This document shows positions 14,342 to 22,185 of a stretch of 53,838 bases of DNA, piece by piece. Position 1 is the first letter of the stretch; each line of letters starts with the position of its first letter. The position numbers and the translations under genes were made by a program. This DNA is from a virus, in IMG/VR virus record IMGVR_UViG_3300025425_000025, positions 1 through 53,838 of that record; one strand, 5' to 3'. The notes below the pieces were generated by a model, which saw only the letters and a list, made by a program, of their open reading frames with translations, ran no database searches and was not told where the DNA came from.

Positions 14342-15208
14342 ATGACAAAAAATCTCCCAGCACAAATTAATCAAGCAGAACTAGACGCCTTCATTTCCGA
14401 TAACAGACTATCGGCTGAAGACCTATCAGGTGGAGGTGATTTTCTACCTCAACTTAGAATTGAGTATACAGACGAAGTAGAGTTTAACGGCGAGAAACTA
14501 GAAGTTAAGCCCGGACTCTTTACATTATCAGGACAGGAAGTACCGTCCTATGCTAAGAATGTAACCTTCCGCCCACTACTACAAACATACCAGTACATTA
14601 ACTTTGATAGCGTCAAGAAGGTCGTTGTCAATAGATCAGTTCTGTTTAATGACTTCTCAGAAGAAGCACGAGACGAACTAGGTACTCTGCGTTGTGGTAA
14701 GCCAGAGGGTAAGGTTCTTAGAGACAATCCATCACTTAAAAAGAAGTATGAAGATATTAAGCTTTACCGTTCTGTTGACGGACTAGTATCCTATAATGGT
14801 ACTGATCCTAAGGGGAATGAAGTAAAGGTTGAGAATATCCTTTGCACATTTAGAGGCAAGGGGGCTAACTTCATGCCGTTTAGTGAGGAATATACTAAGC
14901 TGATGCCTAAGGGTTCCCTACTATGGGACTTCAATCTGAAGCTTGGTGTTACTCGCCATAAGAATGATCCTAGTAGCGCTGTATACTACTATGTAGCTCG
15001 TTTTGATCCTGACTTCACTAACAAGCTAACTCTTGATATTGATACCTTTGGTCAAGTTAAGGAACTTAAGCGTCGTATTGATGCGACTAATAAGGAAATT
15101 AATAAGAAGTATTACCAAGCTCTTGAGGAACATAGTGTTACCGCACAGGCTGAAAAGGTAATTGAAGGCAATCTTAATGAAGATTTCGATGATGATGAGG
15201 AAGTATAA
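14342..15208 (+). CDS. Putative single-stranded DNA-binding protein, 288 aa
   Basis: Role inferred from three points: a place in the replication block behind its own promoter; a compact beta-rich body (VKPGLFTLSGQEVPSYAKNV, YQYINFDSVKKVVV); and an acidic, disordered C-terminus ending NEDFDDDEEV. Such an acidic tail is the partner-recruiting feature of phage SSBs such as T7 gp2.5. It also has Lys/Arg-rich helices near the end. An alternative is another abundant replication factor; the OB fold is not proven from sequence alone. Confidence 0.55.
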   Translation: MTKNLPAQINQAELDAFISDNRLSAEDLSGGGDFLPQLRIEYTDEVEFNGEKLEVKPGLFTLSGQEVPSYAKNVTFRPLLQTYQYINFDSVKKVVVNRSVLFNDFSEEARDELGTLRCGKPEGKVLRDNPSLKKKYEDIKLYRSVDGLVSYNGTDPKGNEVKVENILCTFRGKGANFMPFSEEYTKLMPKGSLLWDFNLKLGVTRHKNDPSSAVYYYVARFDPDFTNKLTLDIDTFGQVKELKRRIDATNKEINKKYYQALEEHSVTAQAEKVIEGNLNEDFDDDEEV

Positions 15209-15213
15209 GAATA

Positions 15214-15429
15214 ATGCATGACTCAACATTTGAATATCTAAAGCCTACAGAAGAACAAATAGAAACTATGGCTACTGTTAGAGCAGCCACTAAGACATTC
15301 TATACTGTTCTTGAGGATAATTTACCATTAGGTCCAGATAGAACATACACACTACGGACACTGCGTACTGTAGGAATGTGGGCTAATGTTTCTATCACAA
15401 GAACAGAAGATGGTACTCCTAGAAAATAA
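15214..15429 (+). CDS. Acb2/Tad1-like small helical protein, anti-CBASS candidate, 71 aa
   Basis: The pattern P-EEQIETMATVRAATKTF, LEDNLPLGPDRTYTLRTL, TVGMWANVSITR matches the helical-hairpin Acb2/Tad1 domain family as I remember it (LP-G-DR--AL-KL---MWAN-AI). Acb2 (T4 Vs.4 type) binds cyclic oligonucleotides and blocks CBASS and some Thoeris signalling. The length is a little shorter than described members (about 90). It is coupled to the next gene by overlap. Call by pattern; key ligand residues not verified. Confidence 0.62.
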   Translation: MHDSTFEYLKPTEEQIETMATVRAATKTFYTVLEDNLPLGPDRTYTLRTLRTVGMWANVSITRTEDGTPRK

Positions 15430-16304
15430 TGGCAGACACTGGATTTAATGAAATTCAAACTGCTATTCATATGACTCTTGATCGGCTCTCTAATAATGAG
15501 CCGGTCGAGGTTGATGAAAAGTGGATTGATGAGGCGGCAGAGCAATTTAAAGCCTCTCTTAAACGGCAATTAGTTCCTAGGTCTGAAGAGTTCAGACTAC
15601 GAATGTCTAATCTAGGAAAGCCACTATGTCAGCTTCAAAACGAACAGGAGAAAGCTCCTAAGGGCCGTATGCCATACAACCATATCATGCGAATGATTAT
15701 TGGTGATGCTGTAGAAGCGGCTATGCTTGTTGTGATCAAAGCATCAGATGTTAATTTAACAGATCAAAAATCCCAAGTTAGTATGAAGATTAATTCAACT
15801 CTTGTTAGAGGTGAGGATGATCTACAAATTGATGGTAAGGTATGGGACGTTAAATCTTCAGCACCTTGGGCCTTTGCTAATAAATGGGCGTATGGTTGGA
15901 ATGGTGTATATGAAGGGGATACATTCGGATATGTAGAGCAACTATATGGTTATGCTACTGCCCAAGGAAAAGAAATGGGTGGATGGATAGTTGTTGATAA
16001 GTCTTCTGGCGAAATTAAAGTAGTTGAAGCAAATCCCACAGCATCACAGCTTAATAGCATTAAAGAGAAAGTCAACTTTACTGAAAGAGCATTAGCTACA
16101 AAGATGCCTTTTAAACGAGGGTTTGAAGAACAGCCGGAAACATTTTATAAAAAGCCAACAGGTAATATGTTAGTTCCTAGAACCTGTACGTTTTGTAACT
16201 TCTTGGGACACTGTTGGCCAGATGCTACTCTTAAACCTAAAGCAAGATCAACTGCAAAGGTAGTAAATCCTGTATGGTACAGTCAGTGGACGAAAGAAGA
16301 GTAA
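15429..16304 (+). CDS. Cas4/RecB-like PD-(D/E)XK exonuclease with Fe-S cysteines, 291 aa
   Basis: Nuclease core: DLQIDGKVWDVKSS supplies the D...(D)xK residues and GYVEQLYGYA the QxxxY motif of RecB/Cas4 nucleases. A distant Cys (PLCQLQ, about residue 64) plus CTFCNFLGHC near residues 253-262 match the 4-Cys iron-sulfur clamp of AddB and Cas4. Likely a replication or recombination exonuclease acting with the SSB-like protein and helicase. No Cas1 or CRISPR is present. Confidence 0.85.
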   Translation: MADTGFNEIQTAIHMTLDRLSNNEPVEVDEKWIDEAAEQFKASLKRQLVPRSEEFRLRMSNLGKPLCQLQNEQEKAPKGRMPYNHIMRMIIGDAVEAAMLVVIKASDVNLTDQKSQVSMKINSTLVRGEDDLQIDGKVWDVKSSAPWAFANKWAYGWNGVYEGDTFGYVEQLYGYATAQGKEMGGWIVVDKSSGEIKVVEANPTASQLNSIKEKVNFTERALATKMPFKRGFEEQPETFYKKPTGNMLVPRTCTFCNFLGHCWPDATLKPKARSTAKVVNPVWYSQWTKEE

Positions 16305-16531
16305 AGGATGATAGAAAGTATTGTGGTAATCACCAACCACCTATCAAACCATATAGTATAAGAGACAAGGTGTACATTATATCCCTCTTTAAGTATGGTG
16401 AAGGTGAGCCAGCATTCTTTGAAACAATTATACTGGCTAATACTTCCGATCATGCATTATTCTATTACACAAAGTCAAAAGATAAATTACCTGAACATAA
16501 AGCCATTAGCATAAAGCTACAAGGAGAGTAA
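16274..16531 (+). CDS. Hypothetical protein, 85 aa
   Basis: Overlaps the nuclease by 31 bases; no later start has better support. Core reads IRDKVYIISLFKYGEGEPAF and ETIILANTSDHALFYYTK, a likely small beta fold. Function unknown. Confidence 0.55.
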   Translation: MVQSVDERRVKDDRKYCGNHQPPIKPYSIRDKVYIISLFKYGEGEPAFFETIILANTSDHALFYYTKSKDKLPEHKAISIKLQGE

Positions 16532-16532
16532 A

Positions 16533-16739
16533 ATGGATGATAAACTAAAGAGTGATTTCTGGAATATTAAGTACTACGGACTTATTGAATCAAAGGTTGT
16601 ATTTGACGAACCTGTAAATCAAGAAACTGCTCTAGATTACTTTTATACTTACAAGCATCAAGATGTAACAGAATCACATGAGATTTGTATTGATGAAGTA
16701 GTCGATATGGAAGCCATCGGTGAGATTGTAATTGACTGA
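16533..16739 (+). CDS. Hypothetical protein, 68 aa
   Basis: Preceded by AAGGAGAGTAAA. MDDKLKSDFWNIKYYGLIES, then an acidic C-terminus (IDEVVDMEAIGEIVID). Small alpha/beta; no family recognised. Confidence 0.65.
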   Translation: MDDKLKSDFWNIKYYGLIESKVVFDEPVNQETALDYFYTYKHQDVTESHEICIDEVVDMEAIGEIVID

Positions 16740-17001
16740 AATACCTGTACGTCTAAGAGATAAGGGATCATGGCGGCATGTAGATGGTGGATTGAATCTA
16801 ACTAAAAAGAGGTTAGGTGATTTCTTATATTCTCTGTTGTCTCATGGTGTACATATAGGGGGCTGGTATGTATTTGATCGTAGATATAGATTCACACATG
16901 TATCAGCCGCTATATACTTAACAAAAGAAATGGAACAGGAAGTAATGAATGATTGCCCTTGGTTGATCTTAGTTGACCCGCCTGTAATTAGTTTAAATTA
17001 A
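16732..17001 (+). CDS. Hypothetical protein with TTG start, 89 aa
   Basis: The start is TTG at 16732, overlapping the previous stop, with GGTGAG upstream; there is no ATG near. Sequence MTEIPVRLRDKGSWRHVDGG ... GWYVFDRRYRFTHVSAAIYL. No family recognised. Stop overlaps the next start. Confidence 0.6.
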   Translation: MTEIPVRLRDKGSWRHVDGGLNLTKKRLGDFLYSLLSHGVHIGGWYVFDRRYRFTHVSAAIYLTKEMEQEVMNDCPWLILVDPPVISLN

Positions 17002-17354
17002 TGAAAACACAATCAGCTAAAGCTAAAGGTAGGAAGCTACAACAATGGGTTAGGGATAAGCTATTGTATGAATTTGACTTAGATGAAGGTGAGGTTATTT
17101 CAACGTCTATGGGTGCTGGCGGTATGGATATTCAATTATCACCAAAAGCAAGGACACTAATACCTCTAGCTATTGAATGTAAGGCCCATCATAAGTTTGC
17201 TGTGTATTCTATGTATGAGCAGGCTATTAGTAATAGTAAAAACCTAGAACCTGTTGTAATTATAAAAGGCGATAGGAAAAAACCTTTAGCCCTAGTTGAT
17301 GCTGAATACCTGTTTGCGTTACTACATAAGTCTAATTATAGTGGAATAGCATAA
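17001..17354 (+). CDS. Holliday-junction-resolvase-like / VRR-NUC-type nuclease, 117 aa
   Basis: Basic N-terminal helix (AKAKGRKLQQWVRDKLL), then MGAGGMDIQLSP and LAIECKAHHKF: the E...GxDI...ECK arrangement of a PD-(D/E)XK nuclease. Similar 110-120 residue proteins occur beside phage replication genes and are annotated as resolvases. It probably cuts branched DNA. Target specificity cannot be told from sequence. Confidence 0.75.
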   Translation: MKTQSAKAKGRKLQQWVRDKLLYEFDLDEGEVISTSMGAGGMDIQLSPKARTLIPLAIECKAHHKFAVYSMYEQAISNSKNLEPVVIIKGDRKKPLALVDAEYLFALLHKSNYSGIA

Positions 17355-17548
17355 TGCCAGTAAGTAATAGACGGCTACGTCATGGATATGACATTAAGAA
17401 GGATTTGAATTATCTTGATGTTAAGATATGGATGCCGACTGATGTTAATAATGCACCGATAATTAAGGCTTTTGCTGTATTCGTAGACTTGATAGTAAGA
17501 GCAAACAAACTGGATAAATATAACCGAAAGAGTAAATATGACACTTAA
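17354..17548 (+). CDS. Hypothetical basic protein, 64 aa
   Basis: TAATG overlap with the nuclease gene. MPVSNRRLRHGYDIKKDLNY, hydrophobic middle (APIIKAFAVFVDLIVRAN) and Lys-rich end. Function unknown. Confidence 0.55.
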   Translation: MPVSNRRLRHGYDIKKDLNYLDVKIWMPTDVNNAPIIKAFAVFVDLIVRANKLDKYNRKSKYDT

Positions 17549-18071
17549 AGAAGGCGATATATTTTATAATGACGAGGGTAGCCCCCTAAAGGTACTGAAA
17601 GTTTATTTTGATGCTTCATTTTTAGCTTCGTATAATCTAGAAGAAGAATTTAAAGTTGATGAGGAACACAGATATGAAGCATTCAATGATGTAAATCTGT
17701 ATGCACCTAAGACTACCACTCTACAACCTTCATACGTTGGTCAAGATGGTGCTAATGGTATGAAGTATGATAACGGTAAAGTTCTAGCTTCAATTATTAT
17801 TGATGATTTTCCTAGGGCGCTGAATGCTGTAGCACAAATTGCAACATATGGAGCTAATAAGTATGCTAGGTCATCATGGACTACCGTTCCTGATGCTGAA
17901 ACTAGATACCGTGATGCTATGGTACGACACCAATTAGCCTTTAGTACTGAAGGATTGTATTCTATAGATGAGGAAAGTGGACTACTGCATCTTGCTCATT
18001 TCGCATGGAATGCTTTAGCTATACTAGAACTACAGGAGTTAAAGAAGGACAAGAGCCATAGCAACAATTGA
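17538..18071 (+). CDS. DUF5664 dATP/dGTP diphosphohydrolase-like protein, 177 aa
   Basis: The C-terminal 110 residues fit DUF5664, a MazG-like family: MKYDNGKVLASIIIDDFPRA, ATYGANKYA, RYRDAMVRHQLAF, HLAHFAWNALAILEL. The family includes MazZ, which makes dGMP from dGTP in 2-aminoadenine phages. The N-terminal about 60 residues form an extra beta-rich segment. With HD and MazG enzymes downstream it likely tunes the dNTP pool. PurZ is not in the window, so base replacement is not implied. Confidence 0.8.
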   Translation: MTLKEGDIFYNDEGSPLKVLKVYFDASFLASYNLEEEFKVDEEHRYEAFNDVNLYAPKTTTLQPSYVGQDGANGMKYDNGKVLASIIIDDFPRALNAVAQIATYGANKYARSSWTTVPDAETRYRDAMVRHQLAFSTEGLYSIDEESGLLHLAHFAWNALAILELQELKKDKSHSNN

Positions 18072-18285
18072 AGATCAGATTGACGAGTTACAACAGGCAC
18101 CAGATAACAGGCTAAGTTCATATGAAGTTAGAGTAAGACGACTATTAGTAGACATATATGAATTACTTGCAGACCTTCAAATCCAGAATAGAGATTTAAG
18201 TAACAGAATTGAGAGCTTGTCAACCGACATAATTAAAGAATTGCCAGTAATTCCTACTGGTAAAAAGACAAAGAAATCTGTATAA
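18058..18285 (+). CDS. Coiled-coil protein with probable ATA start, 75 aa
   Basis: A clear coding frame without ATG/GTG/TTG: read from ATA at 18058 it gives (M)ATIEDQIDELQQAPDNR, YEVRVRRLLVDIYELLAD, and a Lys-rich end. GAAGGA stands 8 bases before the ATA, ideal spacing. The helix-rich middle (NRDLSNRIESLSTDIIK) suggests a coiled coil. This is the second gene here with an apparent ATA start. It overlaps the DUF5664 gene by 14 bases. Confidence 0.6.
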   Translation: MATIEDQIDELQQAPDNRLSSYEVRVRRLLVDIYELLADLQIQNRDLSNRIESLSTDIIKELPVIPTGKKTKKSV

Positions 18286-18301
18286 TAAAGGATTACACTA
18301 A

Positions 18302-18901
18302 ATGAAAAGAATAGCTTCTTCTAAGAGGCTGTCTTCAGGAAAGTATGTCAATTTATCCGAACTAACTAAAGATGATATTGATATTGCAGATATTTCACGC
18401 TCACTGAATTATATCTATAGATTTACTGGGCATTGGAAAGATAAGGAACCGCTAACTGTAGCACAACATACACGGTTAGCGGTTCATCTTTCTGGAATTC
18501 TATTTCCTGATGATGCGCTTATTAAGTTAGACGTAACAATTCATGATTTTGCAGAAGCCTATACAGGTGATGTAGCTACCCCACTCAAAAAGCTATTTGG
18601 TATTGGGTTTAAAGATTATGAAAAGGCAATTGAAGATGTTGTCTATGAAAAGCTTTGGGTTGCTAGTAGCCCGCACACAAAAGAAATCTATGAAGCTAGA
18701 AAAATCTGTGATCTATTAGCTCTTGATATTGAGCGTAGAAATCTTTGGTCAAGTCAAACTGGTAAGGATAATTGGCCGGATATTCCACATGAAGGATTAT
18801 TCTCAGTAAAAGAAAAGAAAGATATTTTTGATACTATTGCTAAGGAACGTTATGTTGATATTGAAGCAATGTATTATGACGCAATAAAAGGACTTAAATG
18901 A
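18302..18901 (+). CDS. HD-domain phosphohydrolase (YfbR/DatZ-like), 199 aa
   Basis: Metal-dependent nucleotidase of the HD superfamily. AQHTRLAVH supplies the first His, TIHDFAEAYTGDVATPLK the HD pair and following segment, ICDLLALDIERRN the last Asp. The Q-H-T...HD-AEAYTGD-P-PLK pattern is that of YfbR 5'-nucleotidases and phage DatZ (dATP triphosphohydrolase). Overlaps mazG by four bases. Substrate (dATP or dNMP) is undetermined. Confidence 0.85.
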   Translation: MKRIASSKRLSSGKYVNLSELTKDDIDIADISRSLNYIYRFTGHWKDKEPLTVAQHTRLAVHLSGILFPDDALIKLDVTIHDFAEAYTGDVATPLKKLFGIGFKDYEKAIEDVVYEKLWVASSPHTKEIYEARKICDLLALDIERRNLWSSQTGKDNWPDIPHEGLFSVKEKKDIFDTIAKERYVDIEAMYYDAIKGLK

Positions 18902-19278
18902 AACTAACATTCGAAGACTATCAAGCAATGTCAGAAGAAACGGCAATCTATCCGGGTAAGGGTAGCCTAGTAGGACTTATGTATGTGGGACTTGGACTAG
19001 GAGAGTCTGGTGAAGCCCAAGGTAAGATTAAGAAGATTCTACGTGATGATTTCGATAATGAAGATATCGACGCTATCGGTTTGCTAGCTCTTAATAGTGT
19101 TCTCACTAATGAGAAGAAGTATGACCTTAAGAAAGAATTAGGTGATCAGCTATGGTATATAGCACAAGCTGCTACAGAGCTTGACCTATCACTAGAAGAT
19201 ATTGCTTCTGCTAATCTAGAAAAGCTACAATCTCGTAAAGAACGTGGAGTACTGAAAGGATCAGGTGATGACAGATAA
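18898..19278 (+). CDS. mazG: MazG-like nucleotide pyrophosphohydrolase, 126 aa
   Basis: GLGESGEAQGKIKK holds the ExxE metal site, KELGDQLWYIAQAATEL the ExxD pair, and LEKLQSRKERG the C-terminal basic motif. It hydrolyses NTP or dNTP to NMP and PPi. Phage versions may alter ppGpp or the dNTP pool. ATGA overlap with the HD gene. Confidence 0.88.
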   Translation: MKLTFEDYQAMSEETAIYPGKGSLVGLMYVGLGLGESGEAQGKIKKILRDDFDNEDIDAIGLLALNSVLTNEKKYDLKKELGDQLWYIAQAATELDLSLEDIASANLEKLQSRKERGVLKGSGDDR

Positions 19279-19435
19279 GAAAAAGAAAGCTACAGATATA
19301 GAATGGCTACGGTATTTCTTTGACAATGCAGACTTTGGACCAGCGCATGAAGATGTTGTTAGTATCCTAGTTGACTCATTTGAAAGCGATACTGGTAAGC
19401 TAGTCCCTTCAAAGTATGATTATAGGAAGTATTAA
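19268..19435 (+). CDS. Hypothetical protein, 55 aa
   Basis: Overlaps mazG by 11 bases. MTDKKKKATDIEWLRYFFDN, then AHEDVVSILVDSFES; charged, helical. Function unknown. Confidence 0.6.
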   Translation: MTDKKKKATDIEWLRYFFDNADFGPAHEDVVSILVDSFESDTGKLVPSKYDYRKY

Positions 19436-19436
19436 T

Positions 19437-19607
19437 ATGCCACAATTCATAGACATTGATGATCCCCGCGTAGTAAAGATTGCTTTAGATGTTAAAGAAA
19501 AAAACAGCAGTAGACGTGAATTTGTAACGGCATTAGAAGACCTAGAAATTTCTGAGGATATGATTGATGACATTATCGAATGGTATAGAGGGTATTACCG
19601 CCACTAA
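19437..19607 (+). CDS. Hypothetical acidic helical protein, 56 aa
   Basis: Start at 19437 follows AGGAAG; an upstream in-frame ATG would overlap the previous gene. MPQFIDIDDPRVVKIALDVK, ending IIEWYRGYYRH. No family recognised. Confidence 0.6.
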   Translation: MPQFIDIDDPRVVKIALDVKEKNSSRREFVTALEDLEISEDMIDDIIEWYRGYYRH

Positions 19608-19800
19608 CACGCCTTATTATGTATTTGCCTATCTAGATGCTTTGCGAGATAGCGGAGTAACCAATATGTTTGGCTCAAGTAGGTATGTAGTTGAAGACTT
19701 TAATATCAGTAAAGAAGTAGCTGATGCATTAGTAGGAGCATGGATGAGAACCTTTGATGGAGAATCCTCTATTGAAGATAGATTAAGAAACGTACAATAA
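19567..19800 (+). CDS. Hypothetical protein, 77 aa
   Basis: ATG 19567 stands 8 bases after GAGGA. MTLSNGIEGITATNTPYYVF ... YLDALRDSGVTNMFGSSRYV. The phrase ALRDSGVTNMFGS occurs in several small phage proteins, but no function is known to me. It overlaps the previous gene by 41 bases and directly precedes RNR. Confidence 0.6.
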   Translation: MTLSNGIEGITATNTPYYVFAYLDALRDSGVTNMFGSSRYVVEDFNISKEVADALVGAWMRTFDGESSIEDRLRNVQ

Positions 19801-19816
19801 AAAGAATTGGAGAAAA

Positions 19817-21541
19817 ATGTACAAAAGCAACCTGAACCCTATGTTTCGAAGTAAATTTTCTGAGGACATATTTAACCAAAAATACAAACATGAGCGAGCC
19901 GAAACGTGGGAGCAGCTAGCAGAAACACTAGTAAAAGATGTTAATGGTACTCTAGACATATATCAGCCCGGAGTAATAATTTCTAATAATGACGGCCACC
20001 TATCTAAGACTGAAGAAGATCAATTAATTCAATATATTAAGGAATTAAAATTCATTCCCGGTGGAAGATATCTGTATTATGCTGGACGAAAGAAAAAGTT
20101 CTTTAATAACTGCTTCCTTCTAAAGTCAGAGAAAGATACAAGAGAAGATTGGGCCGATCTATCGTGGAAAGCTGAAAGCTGCCTTATGACTGGTGGCGGT
20201 ATTGGAAATGATTATTCCGTCTATCGTGGTAAAGGTCATACTCTAAGCCAAACAGGCGGTCTATCTTCTGGTCCTATTCCTAAGATGAATATGATTAATG
20301 AGATTGGGCGTAATGTAATGCAAGGCGGATCAAGACGATCTGCTATCTATGCTTCCTTGAATTGGCAGCATGATGATATTGATGCTTTTCTAGTTGCTAA
20401 AGACTGGAAGAATATGATGGTTGGAGATACTGGAAAGTCTCTATGGGATATCAAGCAAAACGATTTCAATTTCCCTGCACAATTAGACATGACTAATATT
20501 AGTGTTAACTATGACACTGCATGGCTTAAGAACTACTGGAATACAGGTAAAGTTGGTGAGGTATTCTCTAAGAATGTTCGACAAGCTCTAGAGACTAGTG
20601 AACCGGGATTTTCATTTAACTTCTTTGATAAAGAGAATGAGACATTACGAAATGCGTGTACTGAAGTAACCTCAGAAGATGATAGTGATGTATGTAATCT
20701 AGGCTCTATCAATATGGGTCGAATTGATAATATTACTGAGTTCATTGATATCATTACTCTATCAACTAAATTCTTGTTACTTGGTACGTTACGTGCTGAT
20801 CTACCTTATGATAAGGTGTATGAGACACGAGAAAAGAACCGCCGATTAGGTCTTGGCTTAATGGGTATCCACGAATGGCTAATTAAAAAAGGCTATAAAT
20901 ATGAAGTCGTTCCAGAACTTAAGAAATGGCTTAAAGCGTATGAATCACAGTCTGATAACGTTAGTAGGACTTATGCCGATCAACTGGGAATTAGTCGTCC
21001 TGTCGCAAACCGTGCTATTGCCCCAACAGGAAGCATAGGTATCCTAGCAGGTACTACTACTGGTATTGAGCCTATCTTTGCTGTAGCATACAAGAGACGC
21101 TATCTTACTTCAGGTACTAAATGGAAGTACCAATATGTAGTCGATAGTGCAGCACAAGAAATGATTGATATCTATGGGGTTAATCCAGATGAAATTGAAA
21201 GTGCCTTAACTCTTGCTGAAGATTATGAACGTAGAATTAAGTTCCAAGCAGACATTCAAGACTTTGTTGATATGTCAATTTCATCTACTATTAACTTACC
21301 AGCTTGGGGTAGTACTCTAAATAATGAAGACACGGTTGAAGGCTTCTCTAATACTCTAGCATCCTATGCTCATAGGCTTAGAGGATTTACTGCATATGCG
21401 GATGGATCAAGAGGCGGTCAACCATTAACTAGCGTACCATATCTAGAAGCTAAAGAAAAACTAGGTGAGGTATTTGAAGAAGGAATTTCTACCCATGATA
21501 TTTGTGTTATCGGTAAAGGTGGAGAGTCTGGTTGTAACTAA
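19817..21541 (+). CDS. nrdJ: Class II (B12-dependent) ribonucleotide reductase, 574 aa
   Basis: Reduces ribonucleotides for phage DNA synthesis. Active-site features: NNCFLL and DVCNLGSINMG (redox pair), NACTEV (thiyl-radical Cys), and APTGSIGILAGTTTGIEP (phosphate-binding loop). A C-terminal redox pair reads CVIGKGGESGC. No small radical subunit gene is present, so adenosylcobalamin class II is most likely. It is compact compared with bacterial NrdJ. An HNH endonuclease gene starts at its stop codon. Confidence 0.9.
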   Translation: MYKSNLNPMFRSKFSEDIFNQKYKHERAETWEQLAETLVKDVNGTLDIYQPGVIISNNDGHLSKTEEDQLIQYIKELKFIPGGRYLYYAGRKKKFFNNCFLLKSEKDTREDWADLSWKAESCLMTGGGIGNDYSVYRGKGHTLSQTGGLSSGPIPKMNMINEIGRNVMQGGSRRSAIYASLNWQHDDIDAFLVAKDWKNMMVGDTGKSLWDIKQNDFNFPAQLDMTNISVNYDTAWLKNYWNTGKVGEVFSKNVRQALETSEPGFSFNFFDKENETLRNACTEVTSEDDSDVCNLGSINMGRIDNITEFIDIITLSTKFLLLGTLRADLPYDKVYETREKNRRLGLGLMGIHEWLIKKGYKYEVVPELKKWLKAYESQSDNVSRTYADQLGISRPVANRAIAPTGSIGILAGTTTGIEPIFAVAYKRRYLTSGTKWKYQYVVDSAAQEMIDIYGVNPDEIESALTLAEDYERRIKFQADIQDFVDMSISSTINLPAWGSTLNNEDTVEGFSNTLASYAHRLRGFTAYADGSRGGQPLTSVPYLEAKEKLGEVFEEGISTHDICVIGKGGESGCN

Positions 21542-21873
21542 TGAGGAACCCTGTACAGAAGATGTACACGGATGCCAAACTAAGAGCAGCTAAAAGGGGA
21601 TTTGATTTTAATATTGATATTGCAGATATACAAATACCTGAACAATGTCCAATATTAGGATTGACTTTAATGCACAATAAAGGTCATAGTAAATCAAACT
21701 CACCTTCCATAGATAGATTAGATAATACTAAGGGATATGTAAAAGGCAATGTATGGGTTATTAGCACTCTGGCTAATAATATGAAAAATTCAGCCGGATT
21801 TAAAGATTTGCATATTTTTGCTGATTGGGTGAAGGCCAACATTCCCCTTGACAAGCCCGGAGCTATCCCGTAG
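21541..21873 (+). CDS. Free-standing HNH homing-type endonuclease, 110 aa
   Basis: CPILGLTL, then SPSIDRLDNTKGYVKGNVWV and ISTLANNMK: the H/D-N-K pattern of small phage HNH nucleases that flank or enter conserved genes. Coupled to RNR by TAATG. RNR genes are common homing targets, so it probably cuts RNR alleles lacking it. The promoter for the next operon lies within its 3' end. Confidence 0.8.
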   Translation: MRNPVQKMYTDAKLRAAKRGFDFNIDIADIQIPEQCPILGLTLMHNKGHSKSNSPSIDRLDNTKGYVKGNVWVISTLANNMKNSAGFKDLHIFADWVKANIPLDKPGAIP

Positions 21874-21876
21874 TAT
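21848..21876 (+). promoter_or_regulatory. Sigma70-like promoter
   Basis: TTGACA (21848-21853), 17 bp, TAGTAT (21871-21876). The spacer (AGCCCGGAGCTATCCCG) resembles that of the promoter at 14246. It overlaps the end of the HNH gene and reads into the hairpin at 21884. Confidence 0.6.
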
Positions 21877-21883
21877 CCCCCCA

Positions 21884-21953
21884 ATGCCCGTTCATTCTAG
21901 TATTCATATGTTCAGCATACGCAGTTAATAGTCTCTTAAGAGTGAACGGGCAT
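21884..21953 (+). other. Long hairpin at the operon head
   Basis: ATGCCCGTTCA (21884-21894) pairs perfectly with TGAACGGGCAT (21943-21953), an 11-bp stem closing a 48-base loop. It starts 8 bases after the -10 box, so it would form the 5' end of the transcript. The AAGGAG of the next gene follows 30 bases later. Confidence 0.7.
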
Positions 21954-21993
21954 ACTCTCCTAATAATTTAATAAGAACACTTAAGGAGCTAAT

Positions 21994-22185
21994 ATGCAGT
22001 ATATTAATAAGAAGGCCTTTGATAGAGGCTTCAAAGATTTTAAAAGCGGTTCTCTATGGGATAATCCATATGATGCCGCTTTATGGGATGGTAAGGAATG
22101 GATGAGGGGTCAAAACTACGCCTTCTCTATTGTCCTTGGTAGAAACCTTCAAAGAGAGAGATATAGGAAAACACTCAATGCATAA
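21994..22185 (+). CDS. Hypothetical protein, 63 aa
   Basis: Preceded by AAGGAGCTAAT. MQYINKKAFDRGFKDFKSGS, then DAALWDGKEWMRGQNYAF: the fold-back 'F-RG---- G--WDN' pattern of small phage proteins of unknown role. Confidence 0.65.
   Translation: MQYINKKAFDRGFKDFKSGSLWDNPYDAALWDGKEWMRGQNYAFSIVLGRNLQRERYRKTLNA

Noticed and set aside
17538-18901. Proof of a 2-aminoadenine (Z) genome
   Set aside because: PurZ is missing from the window and both enzymes occur in phages with ordinary DNA.
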